Notes under the pieces: model-generated | The model's database searches: none | The model's input: the letters and a program-made list of their open reading frames with translations, nothing else | What the model was told of the DNA's origin: nothing | Assembly: GCF_013386765.1 (NCBI RefSeq) | Contig: NZ_JACARE010000018.1 | Span: 399,525 to 463,524 of the forward strand | DNA length: 64,000 nucleotides | Direction: 5' to 3' | Source of the DNA: Pseudomonas yamanorum | GTDB taxonomy: Bacteria > Pseudomonadota > Gammaproteobacteria > Pseudomonadales > Pseudomonadaceae | In this document: positions 27,290 through 37,349 of the stretch, in pieces | Position numbering within the stretch: the first letter of the stretch is position 1 | Layout: every line of letters starts with the position of its first letter | Translations under genes and position numbers: made by a program

Positions 27290-27480
27290 ACAGGGCTAGA
27301 CGCTCTGAAACTCAGGTGGTACATTCGGCCCCGCACTGGTTTCTCCACTGCCCCCTGCAAGCCGTCGCCGACGCTCTCCTTTTCGATTAGTACGCGATCC
27401 TGTCGCCTTCTCTGCGGCGCGGCCTCATTAAGCCAAAAGCTTAATTTCCCCCCCTCCATAAATGATTACGTCATTCCTAT
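27290..27480 (+). promoter_or_regulatory. C-rich rho leader region
   Basis: The stretch before rho is C-rich and G-poor over long runs (TTTCTCCACTGCCCCCTGC, CGCTCTCCTTTTCG, TTTCCCCCCCTCC), the composition of a rut site. It contains a small hairpin, TTAAGC-CAAAA-GCTTAA (27428-27444). Rho is known to autoregulate by attenuation in its leader. No Shine-Dalgarno sequence precedes the ATG. Confidence 0.45.
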
Positions 27481-28740
<1,260 letters not shown>

Positions 28741-28763
28741 CACGACGCTTCAGGTCCAAAAGA

Positions 28764-28792
28764 ATGGCGCCCCACGGGGCGTCATTTTTTTT
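28764..28792 (+). terminator. Intrinsic terminator of rho
   Basis: ATGGCGCCCC-ACG-GGGCGTCAT stem (one mismatch) followed by a run of eight T, about 25 bases after the rho stop. Confidence 0.88.
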
Positions 28793-28895
28793 GTGTCAAA
28801 AAAGGGAGGTTTGGCGCAAGCGTGTGTCTGTTTAGAGACAAAAGGCGAGCGTGACTGCGCTTGCTGTCAATCTGACCGGGCTAATAACAAGATTT

Positions 28896-30881
28896 ATGAC
28901 CACTCTCGCTTATCGCAGGGACATTGACGGCCTGCGTGCCATAGCTGTTATCGCGGTTGTGCTGTTTCATTTTGGTGTGCCGGGTTTCACTGGCGGTTTT
29001 GTTGGTGTCGACGTTTTTTTCGTGATCTCCGGTTATCTGATCACCTCGATCATCTGGCGCGAACGTCAGGCGGGGCGTTTCAGTTTCATCGAATTCTGGG
29101 CCCGACGCGCTCGGCGTATCCTGCCGGCGCTCTTTGTGATGATGCTCGGCACGCTGGCGGTGGGATGGTTTCTGCTGGCGCCCAAGGATTACAGCGAGTT
29201 GGGCCGCTCGATGCACAATCAGGTGGTGTTTATCTCCAACCTGTTTTTCATGCGCCAGGATGGCTATTTTGACGTGGCCTCCGACCTCAAGCCATTGCTG
29301 CATACCTGGTCGTTGTCAGTTGAAGAGCAGTTCTACATTGTTTTCCCGCTGCTGCTGACGCTGCTGTCGAGCCGGCTCAAACACTGGCGTACAGCGCTGT
29401 TCGTGTTGTTGCTGGTGTCTTTCGGGATGAGCGCGTGGGCGGTCGCTCACGCTCCGGAAAGAGCCTTTTTCCTGCTGCAGATGCGTGCCTGGGAGCTGCT
29501 GGCCGGTGCCATGCTGGCGGTTATCCCGGCACGCGAGTACCGCGCTAGCCTGGCCTTGGCGCAGGCCGTCAGTCTTGCCGGCCTTGGCCTGATCCTGCTG
29601 GCGGTCTTCGCCTATGACCCGAGCACCCCGTTTCCCGGTGCTGCGGCCCTGTTGCCGGTGCTGGGTGTGGTGTGCCTGATCTGGGCCAACGGCCAGCAAG
29701 CCACCCTGGCGGGCAAGCTGCTGGGCAGTCGCCTATTGGTGGGGATTGGCCTGATTTCCTACTCCTGGTACCTGTGGCATTGGCCGGTGTATGTGTTCGG
29801 CAAGTACGCCAGTGTCGACGGGCTGGGCCCGTGGGAGCTCGGCGCGCTGTTTGGGTTGAGCCTGGTGCTGGGTTATGGATCCTGGCGCTTCGTCGAGGCG
29901 CCGTTCCGTGAGCGTCGGTTGTTGGCAGGGCGCAAGCAAATCCTGGTGGTGGCGGGTATCGCGCTGCTTGGGGTGGGGCTGCTCGGCAAAGGACTGGTCT
30001 GGACGCAGGGTTTGCCTTGGCGCCTGTCGCCCGAGGCGTTGCAATTTGCCCAGGCGCGCACGTGGAGCCCGGACCTGATGGCCTGCCTGGTGGATGGGGG
30101 GAAGAATCGCCACCATGGATTTTGTCATTTCGGCCCTCAGTCGGGCCCGACACGCGCGCTGGTTTGGGGTGATAGTCATGCCACGTCCCTGGTTCCGGCA
30201 TTGCAAGACGGTGCAAGCAAGTACGGGGTCAGCGTCACCCAGGCGGGTTATGCCGGTTGCCTGCCGTTTAATCGCAAAGAGAGCGTTCCAGGCTGCTTGA
30301 GCTTCAACCAGAAGGTCACCCAACTGCTGGGCCAGGAAACCTTTAGCGACGTGGTGCTGGTGGCGCGCTGGAGCCTGTACGTTTATGGGCAGCGCGATGG
30401 CGACACCGAGTTCTCGCTGCTGGACCCGAAGACCGGAACCTATGACCGGGCCTTCGCCGAGCAGCGTTTCGACGAAAGCATACGTGCCCTTGTGCAGCAG
30501 TTGCGCTCCGGTGGCCATCGGGTGTGGCTGGTCAAGGAAGTCCCCCTGCAGGAGTTCAGTGCGCCTTATCGCCTCAGCCGCCTGGCGATGCTCGGCCGGC
30601 CCACCGACAAAGAGGGAATGCCCCTGGCTGAACATCTCCAGCGCCAGGCCTATATCAGCCACGTATTCGAAAAAATCGCTGCTGCTGATCCTGGGGTGAA
30701 GGTGCTGGATCCGGCCCCGAAGTTATGCAGTGTGAATGACTGGTGCCGTGTGGAGCTGGGGGGCCAGTCGCTGTACACCGACGACAATCATCTCTCTGCA
30801 GTCGGTTCGCGGTATGTCGAGGGGTTCCTTGAACCGTTGTTCAAGGCCTTGAGAGATGAAACCCAGGCGTCGGCTCTTTGA
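28896..30881 (+). CDS. OafA/YrhL-type acyltransferase with C-terminal SGNH domain
   Basis: A 661-residue inner-membrane enzyme. The N-terminal 350 residues form the ten-helix acyltransferase-3 domain (RDIDGLRAIAVIAVVLFHFG with its catalytic His; HTWSLSVEEQFYIVFPLL). From about 400 a periplasmic SGNH hydrolase-like domain follows: GDSHATSL holds the Ser and DDNHLS the Asp/His. Such proteins O-acetylate lipopolysaccharide O-antigen, exopolysaccharide or peptidoglycan. The ATG at 28896 gives the family start MTTLAYRRDIDGLR but has no good ribosome site; a GTG at 28851 preceded by AAGGCG would add 15 residues. Confidence 0.9.
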   Translation: MTTLAYRRDIDGLRAIAVIAVVLFHFGVPGFTGGFVGVDVFFVISGYLITSIIWRERQAGRFSFIEFWARRARRILPALFVMMLGTLAVGWFLLAPKDYSELGRSMHNQVVFISNLFFMRQDGYFDVASDLKPLLHTWSLSVEEQFYIVFPLLLTLLSSRLKHWRTALFVLLLVSFGMSAWAVAHAPERAFFLLQMRAWELLAGAMLAVIPAREYRASLALAQAVSLAGLGLILLAVFAYDPSTPFPGAAALLPVLGVVCLIWANGQQATLAGKLLGSRLLVGIGLISYSWYLWHWPVYVFGKYASVDGLGPWELGALFGLSLVLGYGSWRFVEAPFRERRLLAGRKQILVVAGIALLGVGLLGKGLVWTQGLPWRLSPEALQFAQARTWSPDLMACLVDGGKNRHHGFCHFGPQSGPTRALVWGDSHATSLVPALQDGASKYGVSVTQAGYAGCLPFNRKESVPGCLSFNQKVTQLLGQETFSDVVLVARWSLYVYGQRDGDTEFSLLDPKTGTYDRAFAEQRFDESIRALVQQLRSGGHRVWLVKEVPLQEFSAPYRLSRLAMLGRPTDKEGMPLAEHLQRQAYISHVFEKIAAADPGVKVLDPAPKLCSVNDWCRVELGGQSLYTDDNHLSAVGSRYVEGFLEPLFKALRDETQASAL

Positions 30882-30970
30882 GTCGGTGTCGTCGGCAATG
30901 CTGCTCAATAAGCTGCCAGCGACCGTAAGAGCAGGTAGGATGTACGCCTATTTTACGGGTGGCATGGTTA

Positions 30971-32437
30971 ATGAAATTCAAGGATCTTCGGGATTTCGTG
31001 CAGCAACTTGAGCAGCGCGGAGAGTTGAAACGTATCCAGGTGCCGATTTCCCCGGTGCTGGAAATGACTGAGATTTGCGACCGCACCTTGCGCAACAAGG
31101 GCCCGGCGTTGCTGTTCGAAAACCCGGTGGGCTTTGATATCCCGGTGCTCGGCAACCTGTTCGGCACCCCCGATCGCGTGGCGTTTGGCATGGGCGCCGA
31201 GTCGGTCAGCGAACTGCGCGAGATCGGCAAGCTGCTGGCCTTCCTCAAGGAGCCCGAGCCACCCAAGGGGCTGAAGGATGCCTGGTCCAAGCTGCCGATC
31301 TTCCGCAAGATCATTGCCATGGCCCCCAAGGTCGTCAAAGACGCGGTGTGCCAGGAAGTGGTCATCGAAGGCGATGACGTCGACCTCGGCATGCTGCCCG
31401 TACAGACCTGCTGGCCCGGCGACGTCGGCCCGCTGATCACCTGGGGCCTGACCGTCACCAAGGGCCCGAACAAGGACCGCCAGAACCTCGGTATCTACCG
31501 TCAGCAAGTGATTGGCCGCAACAAGGTCATCATGCGCTGGCTGAGCCATCGTGGCGGCGCGCTGGATTTCCGTGAGTGGTGCGAAAAGCATCCCGGCCAG
31601 CCATTCCCGGTATCCGTGGCCCTGGGCGCCGACCCGGCGACCATCCTTGGCGCCGTGACGCCGGTGCCCGACAGCCTGTCCGAGTACGCCTTCGCCGGCC
31701 TGTTGCGCGGCAACCGTACCGAGCTGGTGAAATGCCGCGGCAACGACCTGCAAGTGCCGGCCACCGCCGAAATCATCCTTGAAGGGGTGATTCATCCGGG
31801 CGAGATGGCCGATGAAGGCCCGTACGGCGACCACACCGGCTACTACAACGAAGTGGACAGCTTCCCGGTGTTCACCGTGGAGCGCATCACCCACCGGATC
31901 AAGCCGATCTACCACAGCACCTACACCGGCCGTCCGCCGGATGAGCCGGCGATCCTCGGCGTGGCGCTGAACGAAGTGTTTGTGCCGATCCTGCAAAAGC
32001 AGTTTCCGGAAATCACCGACTTCTACCTGCCGCCCGAAGGCTGCTCGTATCGCATGGCCATCGTGACGATGAAGAAGTCGTACCCGGGCCATGCCAAGCG
32101 GGTAATGCTGGGTGTGTGGTCGTTTTTGCGACAGTTCATGTACACCAAGTTCGTTATTGTCACCGACGACGACATCAACGCCCGGGACTGGAACGACGTG
32201 ATCTGGGCCATCACCACGCGCATGGACCCCAAGCGCGACACGGTGATGATCGACAACACGCCGATCGACTACCTCGACTTCGCCTCGCCGGTATCGGGCC
32301 TCGGTTCGAAAATGGGCCTGGATGCCACCCATAAATGGCCGGGTGAAACCACCCGTGAATGGGGCCGCGTGATCGTCAAGGACGAAGCGGTGACTGCTCG
32401 TGTCGATGCGCTCTGGAAAGAATTAGGAATAGATTGA
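30971..32437 (+). CDS. ubiD: 4-hydroxy-3-polyprenylbenzoate decarboxylase UbiD
   Basis: A 488-residue prenylated-FMN-dependent decarboxylase of ubiquinone synthesis. The start [20 protein letters not shown] and the length are those of pseudomonad UbiD. Motifs include [19 protein letters not shown] (prFMN and Mn-binding Arg/Asn region, near 165), [20 protein letters not shown] [15 protein letters not shown] (catalytic Glu region, near 280), and [13 protein letters not shown]. The cofactor-making UbiX is not in the window. The stop TGA overlaps the ATG of the next gene by one base. Confidence 0.96.
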   Translation: MKFKDLRDFVQQLEQRGELKRIQVPISPVLEMTEICDRTLRNKGPALLFENPVGFDIPVLGNLFGTPDRVAFGMGAESVSELREIGKLLAFLKEPEPPKGLKDAWSKLPIFRKIIAMAPKVVKDAVCQEVVIEGDDVDLGMLPVQTCWPGDVGPLITWGLTVTKGPNKDRQNLGIYRQQVIGRNKVIMRWLSHRGGALDFREWCEKHPGQPFPVSVALGADPATILGAVTPVPDSLSEYAFAGLLRGNRTELVKCRGNDLQVPATAEIILEGVIHPGEMADEGPYGDHTGYYNEVDSFPVFTVERITHRIKPIYHSTYTGRPPDEPAILGVALNEVFVPILQKQFPEITDFYLPPEGCSYRMAIVTMKKSYPGHAKRVMLGVWSFLRQFMYTKFVIVTDDDINARDWNDVIWAITTRMDPKRDTVMIDNTPIDYLDFASPVSGLGSKMGLDATHKWPGETTREWGRVIVKDEAVTARVDALWKELGID

Positions 32438-33405
32438 TGCGTGTAACCCTGCAGCCTTCCGGTGCGGTACTTGAACTGACGCCCGGCGAGCGGATCCTCG
32501 AGGGCGCGCGACGCCTGGGCTACGATTGCCCCCAGGCGTGCCGCAATGGCGTGTGCCACGTGTGTGCGGCGCTGTTGGTGGAAGGCCGGGTGCAGCAAGC
32601 CGGCGAGGTGCGTGACCATGGCGAGTTCTATACCTGCATTGCCGAACCGCTGGAAGATTGCATCGTGTTGTGGGATGGCGTGCTGGCGCCGGGAGAGTTG
32701 CCGGTGCGCAAACTGTCTTGCCAACTGAGTGAGTGCGTTGAAGTGGGCGGTGACGTATGGCGCGTGCGCCTACGGGCTCCGGCCGGTAAACCGGTGCGCT
32801 ACCACGCCGGGCAATACCTGATGATCGAGCGGGAAAACGGCGAGAAGTCGGCGTTCTCCCTGGCCTCGGCGCCCCATGCCGGGCGCGAGCTGGAGCTGCA
32901 CGTACTGGCCCGGGAAGACAGCGCCCGCAGCCTGCTGGAGCAGTTGCAGCGCAACCAGATGGCGCGCATCGAGCTGCCATTTGGCGATACCCACCTGGCG
33001 GAATTGCCCGACGGGCCATTGGTGCTGATCGCCGCCGGTACCGGCATGGCGCAGATGCACAGCCTGATCGAACACTGCCGCGCCAGTGGCTTCAAGTACC
33101 CGGTTCACCTGTATTGGGGTGTGCGCCGGCCAGAAGATTTCTACGACATCGAGCACTGGGACCAGTGGCTGCAGCTGCCCAACCTGTTCCTGCACAAAGT
33201 GGTCAGCGACCTCTGCGGCTGGGAAGGGCGCTGCGGGCTGTTGCATGAAGCAGTGTGCGAAGACATCAGCGACCTCAAGGCCGTGCACGTCTATGCCAGC
33301 GGTTCACCTGCGATGATCTACGGCACGCTGGATGCCTTGGTCGAGGCCGGCATGGATGCGCACCAGATGCGCGCTGACGTATTTGCCTACGCTCCCCGTC
33401 CGTAA
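32437..33405 (+). CDS. 2Fe-2S ferredoxin-type NAD(P)H-flavin reductase
   Basis: A 322-residue three-domain electron transfer protein. Residues 1-90 are a plant-type ferredoxin domain with cysteines in CRNGVCHVC and a fourth in FYTCIAEP. Residues 95-190 bind FAD (YHAGQYLMIE and SAFSLASAP). Residues 195-320 bind NAD(P)H (VLIAAGTGMAQMHSLIEH and a C-terminal ADVFAYAP). Related proteins are annotated as CDP-6-deoxy-glucoseen reductase or oxygenase reductases, but no dideoxysugar genes are near. It is translationally coupled to ubiD (TGATG), so it may serve a redox step related to ubiquinone; this is inference. Confidence 0.88.
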   Translation: MRVTLQPSGAVLELTPGERILEGARRLGYDCPQACRNGVCHVCAALLVEGRVQQAGEVRDHGEFYTCIAEPLEDCIVLWDGVLAPGELPVRKLSCQLSECVEVGGDVWRVRLRAPAGKPVRYHAGQYLMIERENGEKSAFSLASAPHAGRELELHVLAREDSARSLLEQLQRNQMARIELPFGDTHLAELPDGPLVLIAAGTGMAQMHSLIEHCRASGFKYPVHLYWGVRRPEDFYDIEHWDQWLQLPNLFLHKVVSDLCGWEGRCGLLHEAVCEDISDLKAVHVYASGSPAMIYGTLDALVEAGMDAHQMRADVFAYAPRP

Positions 33406-33408
33406 CAT

Positions 33409-33436
33409 GTGGTGAGGGAGCAAGCTCTTTCACCAC
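33409..33436. repeat. Single REP-type hairpin (degenerate GTGGCGAGGGAGC family)
   Basis: GTGGTGAGGGAGC-AA-GCTCTTTCACCAC forms a nearly perfect stem. It lies between the convergent reductase and PagP-like genes and could end both transcripts. Confidence 0.7.
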
Positions 33437-33457
33437 AGAAGCCCTTCAGCGGCTCAA

Positions 33458-33934
33458 TCAGAACCGAACGCCTGTCGTCACCATCGCCGCATTGAACCCG
33501 AGCAACACCAGCTCGGCGGCGACCGGCCCGTAGTGAGTACCCACCGACGGGATGATCACGGGTGCTATCCCCAGCCCATTCAGCGGAATCTTGTCGCGGT
33601 ACTTGCCGCGATAGCCCTGGATCACGCCCCCCGTCAGCTTCAGGTATACCGGGTAATCGGTCATGTCGTAGCGCTTGCCGGCATAGACGTAGTACGAACG
33701 CTGGCTGAACGAGTTGCGAAACGTTGCCCCGCCATACACCAGGCCTGACGCTTCATTGCGTTCCAGGCCGATCAGGTCTTGATGGTTGTTGTGATCCTTG
33801 TCCGGCGCAAAGTGCCGGGTGTAGACGCTTGTCTGCGCATACCAGAAGCCTTTCTCGTCCTGGGTCGGTGCTTCGACCGCCAGGGCGGTGGTGGCCTGTG
33901 CCAGGAGCAGCAGGCTGGGAAGTCGGTATTTCAT
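33458..33934 (-). CDS. PagP-like outer-membrane beta-barrel protein
   Basis: A 158-residue secreted protein with a short signal (MKYRLPSLLLLAQATTALA). It alternates hydrophobic and polar residues and ends in a C-terminal Phe (VTTGVRF), as outer-membrane barrels do. GGATFRNSFSQRSYYVYAG and LGIAPVIIPSVGTHYGPVAAEL echo the PagP sequence (GFKDSW and PLPVLLPLASVGYGPV), so it may be a small lipid A-modifying or related barrel. Homologues in databases are sometimes labelled glycerol-3-phosphate transporter, which the sequence does not support. Monocistronic. Confidence 0.55.
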   Translation of the reverse strand: MKYRLPSLLLLAQATTALAVEAPTQDEKGFWYAQTSVYTRHFAPDKDHNNHQDLIGLERNEASGLVYGGATFRNSFSQRSYYVYAGKRYDMTDYPVYLKLTGGVIQGYRGKYRDKIPLNGLGIAPVIIPSVGTHYGPVAAELVLLGFNAAMVTTGVRF

Positions 33935-34261
33935 GGTGCGACCTCGATAGTCGGTGATTGGGCGGCTAAGTGGGTCGTGACAGATGGCCATTTTGAAGGC
34001 TTAAGCCCCGTAAAGGCTGAACGGGCGCTGAAGGTACCGGGCTTGCACGGCTCAATCCTGATGAGCGGACGGGCGGTGCTTATGCATTCGCTTATTCTTT
34101 AAAGGTATTTAATTTGTTACATAAATATCATTAAGCTATATGACAACGGACTACCGACTATCTGCCAATAACCAATAAATGACCGCCACCGTCCGCCACA
34201 CGGATCGATCGTATGAGCTCAGAGCATTGACGTTCTGGCTTTTGATTCCAAGGGGAGCGGT
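33935..34261. other. Intergenic region before the TonB receptor
   Basis: This 327-base gap separates two divergent genes. An AT-rich patch at about 34095-34145 is the likeliest promoter zone. No reading frame, REP element or convincing Fur box was seen. An AAGGGGAG ribosome site precedes the receptor ATG. Confidence 0.45.
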
Positions 34262-36655
34262 ATGGGGAGCAACAAGCAGCACCTGCTGTACACGGCGATT
34301 TTGTCGGCTAATTTGCTGACCGCCGTAGGATTCAATCCAGTGGCAGCCGCCGAAGCAGCCACTGCCGATGTACCCAAACTCGATACAGTCATCGTGACCG
34401 GCACCCGGGCCCAGGAGCGCACCGCCAGTGCTTCGCTGTCACCCATCGACGTGATTTCCGGCGACACCTTGCGCAGTACCGGCTCTGATGAATTGGGCGC
34501 GGTACTGGCCCGCCTGATTCCTTCCATCAATTTTCCGCGTCCAAGCCTGGTAGACGGCGCCGAACTGGTGCGTCCGGCGCAACTGCGCGGCCTGTCGCCG
34601 GACCAAGTGTTGGTGCTGGTCAATGGCAAGCGCCGCCACACCAGCGCCTTCGTCAACCTCGGCGGCGCCGTGGGGCGCGGCTCGGCCCCGGCGGATCTGA
34701 ATGCGATCCCACTGTCGGCGGTGGACCATATCGAAGTGCTGCGTGACGGCGCCTCCGCCCGTTATGGCTCGGATGCGATTGCCGGGGTGATCAACGTGAT
34801 CCTCAAGCATGACGACCACGGCGGCTCGATCACCAGCAAGTTCGGCGAGTACAAGAAGGGTGACGGGATCCAGCGCAACCTCAGCGGCAACACCGGTGTG
34901 GCGTTGGGGGATAACGGTTTTATCAATATCTCGGCCGAAGGAGCCGACAACGATTACACCAACCGCGCCGGCAAGGACTTGCGGCCGGGCAGCGTCGGTT
35001 CGACGACCTATGGCCAGCGCGTGTTCCGCCAGGGCGAACCGGCTACCGACCAGGGCAAGCTGTTTCTCAACTCGGCCTATTCCTTCAGCGACGCGGCTGA
35101 GTTCTACGCGTTTGGCGGCTACAGCAAGACCCGCGGCGAGACCGCCGCGTTCTACCGGGCCAGCAACGCGAGCAACAACATTCCTGCGCTCAACCCCAAC
35201 GGTTACCTGCCGCTGATTCGCGGCGACGTGGAAGACACGTCCCTGGCGGTGGGCCTGCGCGGATTGTTGGCCTATGACTGGCACTACGATGTGTCGGTCA
35301 ACTACGGCAAGAACCAGTACCAGATCGGCACCGAAACCATCAACACCTCGCTGGGCCTGGCCACGCCGCGCAAGTTCGACAACGGCACCCTGGTCAATGA
35401 CCAGAAGCAACTCAGCCTGGACCTGTCGCGGGAATTCAGCCTGGGCTGGTTGCCGTATCCGGTGTCGGTGGCGTTTGGTGGCGAATACCTGGACCAGGGT
35501 TATCAAATCAAGGCGGGTGACCCGGCGTCCTACTACCAGACCGGCAGTTCGGGCCTGGGCGGCTTCCGTGATTCCGACGCCGGCACCAGTACGCGGCATA
35601 ACTGGGCGCAGTACCTGGACCTGGAAACCAACTTCACCGAAAAACTCAGCGCCTCGGCTGCCGTGCGTCACGAGGACTACAGTGATTTTGGCTCCAACGT
35701 CAGCGGCTCGCTCTCGGCCCGCTACGACTTCACCCCGCAAGTGGCCTTGCGCGGCAGTGTTTCCAACGGTTTCCGCGCGCCGTCCCTGGCGCAGCAGAAC
35801 TTCGCCTACACCTCGTCGCAATTGATCGGCAACACCATCCAGGAAGCCGGTACGTTCCCGGCCAACAGCCAGGTGGCACGCCTGTTGGGCGCTGAAGACC
35901 TGAAAGCCGAGAAGTCCCGCAACTACAGCCTTGGCCTGGTGCTGGAACCAACTGACAACTTGACTGTGACTGCCGACGTCTACCGTATCGACATCAGCGA
36001 CCGCATCAGCCTGTCCTCCAACCTGGACCTGAGCAAGAACCCGGCCGCGCTCGCGTACCTGCAGGCCAACGGCGTGGGCAACATCAACTACACCACTGTG
36101 CGTTACTTCACTAACGCCACCGACACCACCACCAATGGCATCGACCTGGTGGCCAACTACCGCTACCAGCTGGATAACGGTGTGCGCTGGAACAGCACCG
36201 TGGGCTACAACTACAACCACACCAAGGTCACCGACGTAAAAGCCAACCCGGCTGTACTGGATAGCCTGGGCGCCAGCCTGGTTCGGGTGGACCGGCGCGA
36301 GCGCATCGGCCTGCTGGGCGACACCACGCCCCAGCACAAGCTGAGCCTGGGCAACGACCTGAGTTTCGGCAATTGGGCGCTGCACAGTAATCTGGTGCGC
36401 TATGGTTCATTTACCAGCTACCAGGCAGACCCGACCAACGACCAAAGCTTCAAGGCCGCCTGGCTGTTGGACCTGTCGGCCGACTACAAGCTGAAAAACT
36501 GGACCTTCACCGTCGGCGGCGACAACGTCACCGACAAGTACCCGGAAAAGCTCAATGCCTACGCCAGCAGTGGTGGCAATTTGGCCTATAGCACTTTTTC
36601 GCCGTACGGTTACAGCGGCGCGTTCTATTACGGTAAAGTTGCTTACAACTGGTAA
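34262..36655 (+). CDS. TonB-dependent outer-membrane receptor
   Basis: A 797-residue ligand-gated transporter. After the signal (cleavage near AAAEAATA, residue 30) comes a TonB box, DTVIVTG, near 41. The plug domain shows the family motifs LRGLSPDQVLVLVNGKRRH and VDHIEVLRDGASARYGSDAIAGVIN (residues about 55-180). The 22-strand barrel ends in the aromatic residue Trp (KVAYNW). Overall pattern is that of the long TonB receptors that take up siderophores or other scarce compounds; no partner biosynthesis or regulator gene adjoins it, so the ligand is unknown. Confidence 0.9.
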   Translation: MGSNKQHLLYTAILSANLLTAVGFNPVAAAEAATADVPKLDTVIVTGTRAQERTASASLSPIDVISGDTLRSTGSDELGAVLARLIPSINFPRPSLVDGAELVRPAQLRGLSPDQVLVLVNGKRRHTSAFVNLGGAVGRGSAPADLNAIPLSAVDHIEVLRDGASARYGSDAIAGVINVILKHDDHGGSITSKFGEYKKGDGIQRNLSGNTGVALGDNGFINISAEGADNDYTNRAGKDLRPGSVGSTTYGQRVFRQGEPATDQGKLFLNSAYSFSDAAEFYAFGGYSKTRGETAAFYRASNASNNIPALNPNGYLPLIRGDVEDTSLAVGLRGLLAYDWHYDVSVNYGKNQYQIGTETINTSLGLATPRKFDNGTLVNDQKQLSLDLSREFSLGWLPYPVSVAFGGEYLDQGYQIKAGDPASYYQTGSSGLGGFRDSDAGTSTRHNWAQYLDLETNFTEKLSASAAVRHEDYSDFGSNVSGSLSARYDFTPQVALRGSVSNGFRAPSLAQQNFAYTSSQLIGNTIQEAGTFPANSQVARLLGAEDLKAEKSRNYSLGLVLEPTDNLTVTADVYRIDISDRISLSSNLDLSKNPAALAYLQANGVGNINYTTVRYFTNATDTTTNGIDLVANYRYQLDNGVRWNSTVGYNYNHTKVTDVKANPAVLDSLGASLVRVDRRERIGLLGDTTPQHKLSLGNDLSFGNWALHSNLVRYGSFTSYQADPTNDQSFKAAWLLDLSADYKLKNWTFTVGGDNVTDKYPEKLNAYASSGGNLAYSTFSPYGYSGAFYYGKVAYNW

Positions 36656-36695
36656 CAGCTTCTCGTAACCACAAAGGAGACCTAAGCGATCTGCC

Positions 36696-37349
36696 ATGAC
36701 CGCCATTGAATCTGATCTTTTGCAATTGGCTTACCCTCCGCGGCTCGATCTGGGGCCGCAGCTCACTCACGAACAGTTGATGAGTTCGATGCAGGCCACC
36801 ATGGCCCGGCACAAGGGTGGGCCGGTCTGGCTATTCGCTTACGGTTCGCTGATCTGGCGGCCTGAATGTTCGTCGACCCAACGGATGCGGGCACGGGTCC
36901 ACGGTTATCACCGGGGCTTGTACCTGTGGTCTCACGAGCATCGGGGCACGCCGGAAATACCGGGGTTGGTATTTGGCCTGGATCGCGGCGGCTCGTGCAG
37001 CGGGTTTGCCTACCGCTTGCCGGAAGATCAACTGGAGGCTTCGCTTTATGCCCTGTGGCAGCGCGAGATGCCTTATCCCTCCTACCGGCCACACTGGCTG
37101 ACCTGCCGTCTTGAAGATGGCAGCCAGGTGCAGGCATTGGGATTTGTCCTGGAACGGCACCTGCCCAGTTATGCCGGCAACTTGCCCGATATCGTGCTCA
37201 ATCACGTGCTGCAAAGCGCTTGCGGGCGTTACGGCACTACGCGCGATTATGTCGAGCAGACCGTCAACGCCCTGCGTAGCCACGCCATGCCAGACAAGAA
37301 TCTGGAGGCGCGGCTCAAGCGGTGTTCCAAAGGCAATGCCTGCGATTAA
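36696..37349 (+). CDS. Gamma-glutamylcyclotransferase (ChaC-like)
   Basis: A 217-residue cytosolic enzyme that converts gamma-glutamyl compounds such as glutathione to 5-oxoproline. [14 protein letters not shown] (near 45) is the ChaC substrate-binding loop, and [13 protein letters not shown] (near 115) holds the probable catalytic Glu. [19 protein letters not shown] fits the beta-barrel core. An AAGGAG motif lies 16 bases before the ATG, rather far. It follows the TonB receptor by 40 bases and its 3' end overlaps glpT by 4 bases. Confidence 0.88.
   Translation: MTAIESDLLQLAYPPRLDLGPQLTHEQLMSSMQATMARHKGGPVWLFAYGSLIWRPECSSTQRMRARVHGYHRGLYLWSHEHRGTPEIPGLVFGLDRGGSCSGFAYRLPEDQLEASLYALWQREMPYPSYRPHWLTCRLEDGSQVQALGFVLERHLPSYAGNLPDIVLNHVLQSACGRYGTTRDYVEQTVNALRSHAMPDKNLEARLKRCSKGNACD

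Noticed and set aside
30959..30970. GTG start four codons before ubiD ATG
   Set aside because: The ATG at 30971 matches the family N-terminus and usual length exactly.
34095..34145. Fur box upstream of the TonB receptor
   Set aside because: The AT-rich patch (AAATATCATTAAG) resembles only half a site and lacks the inverted partner.
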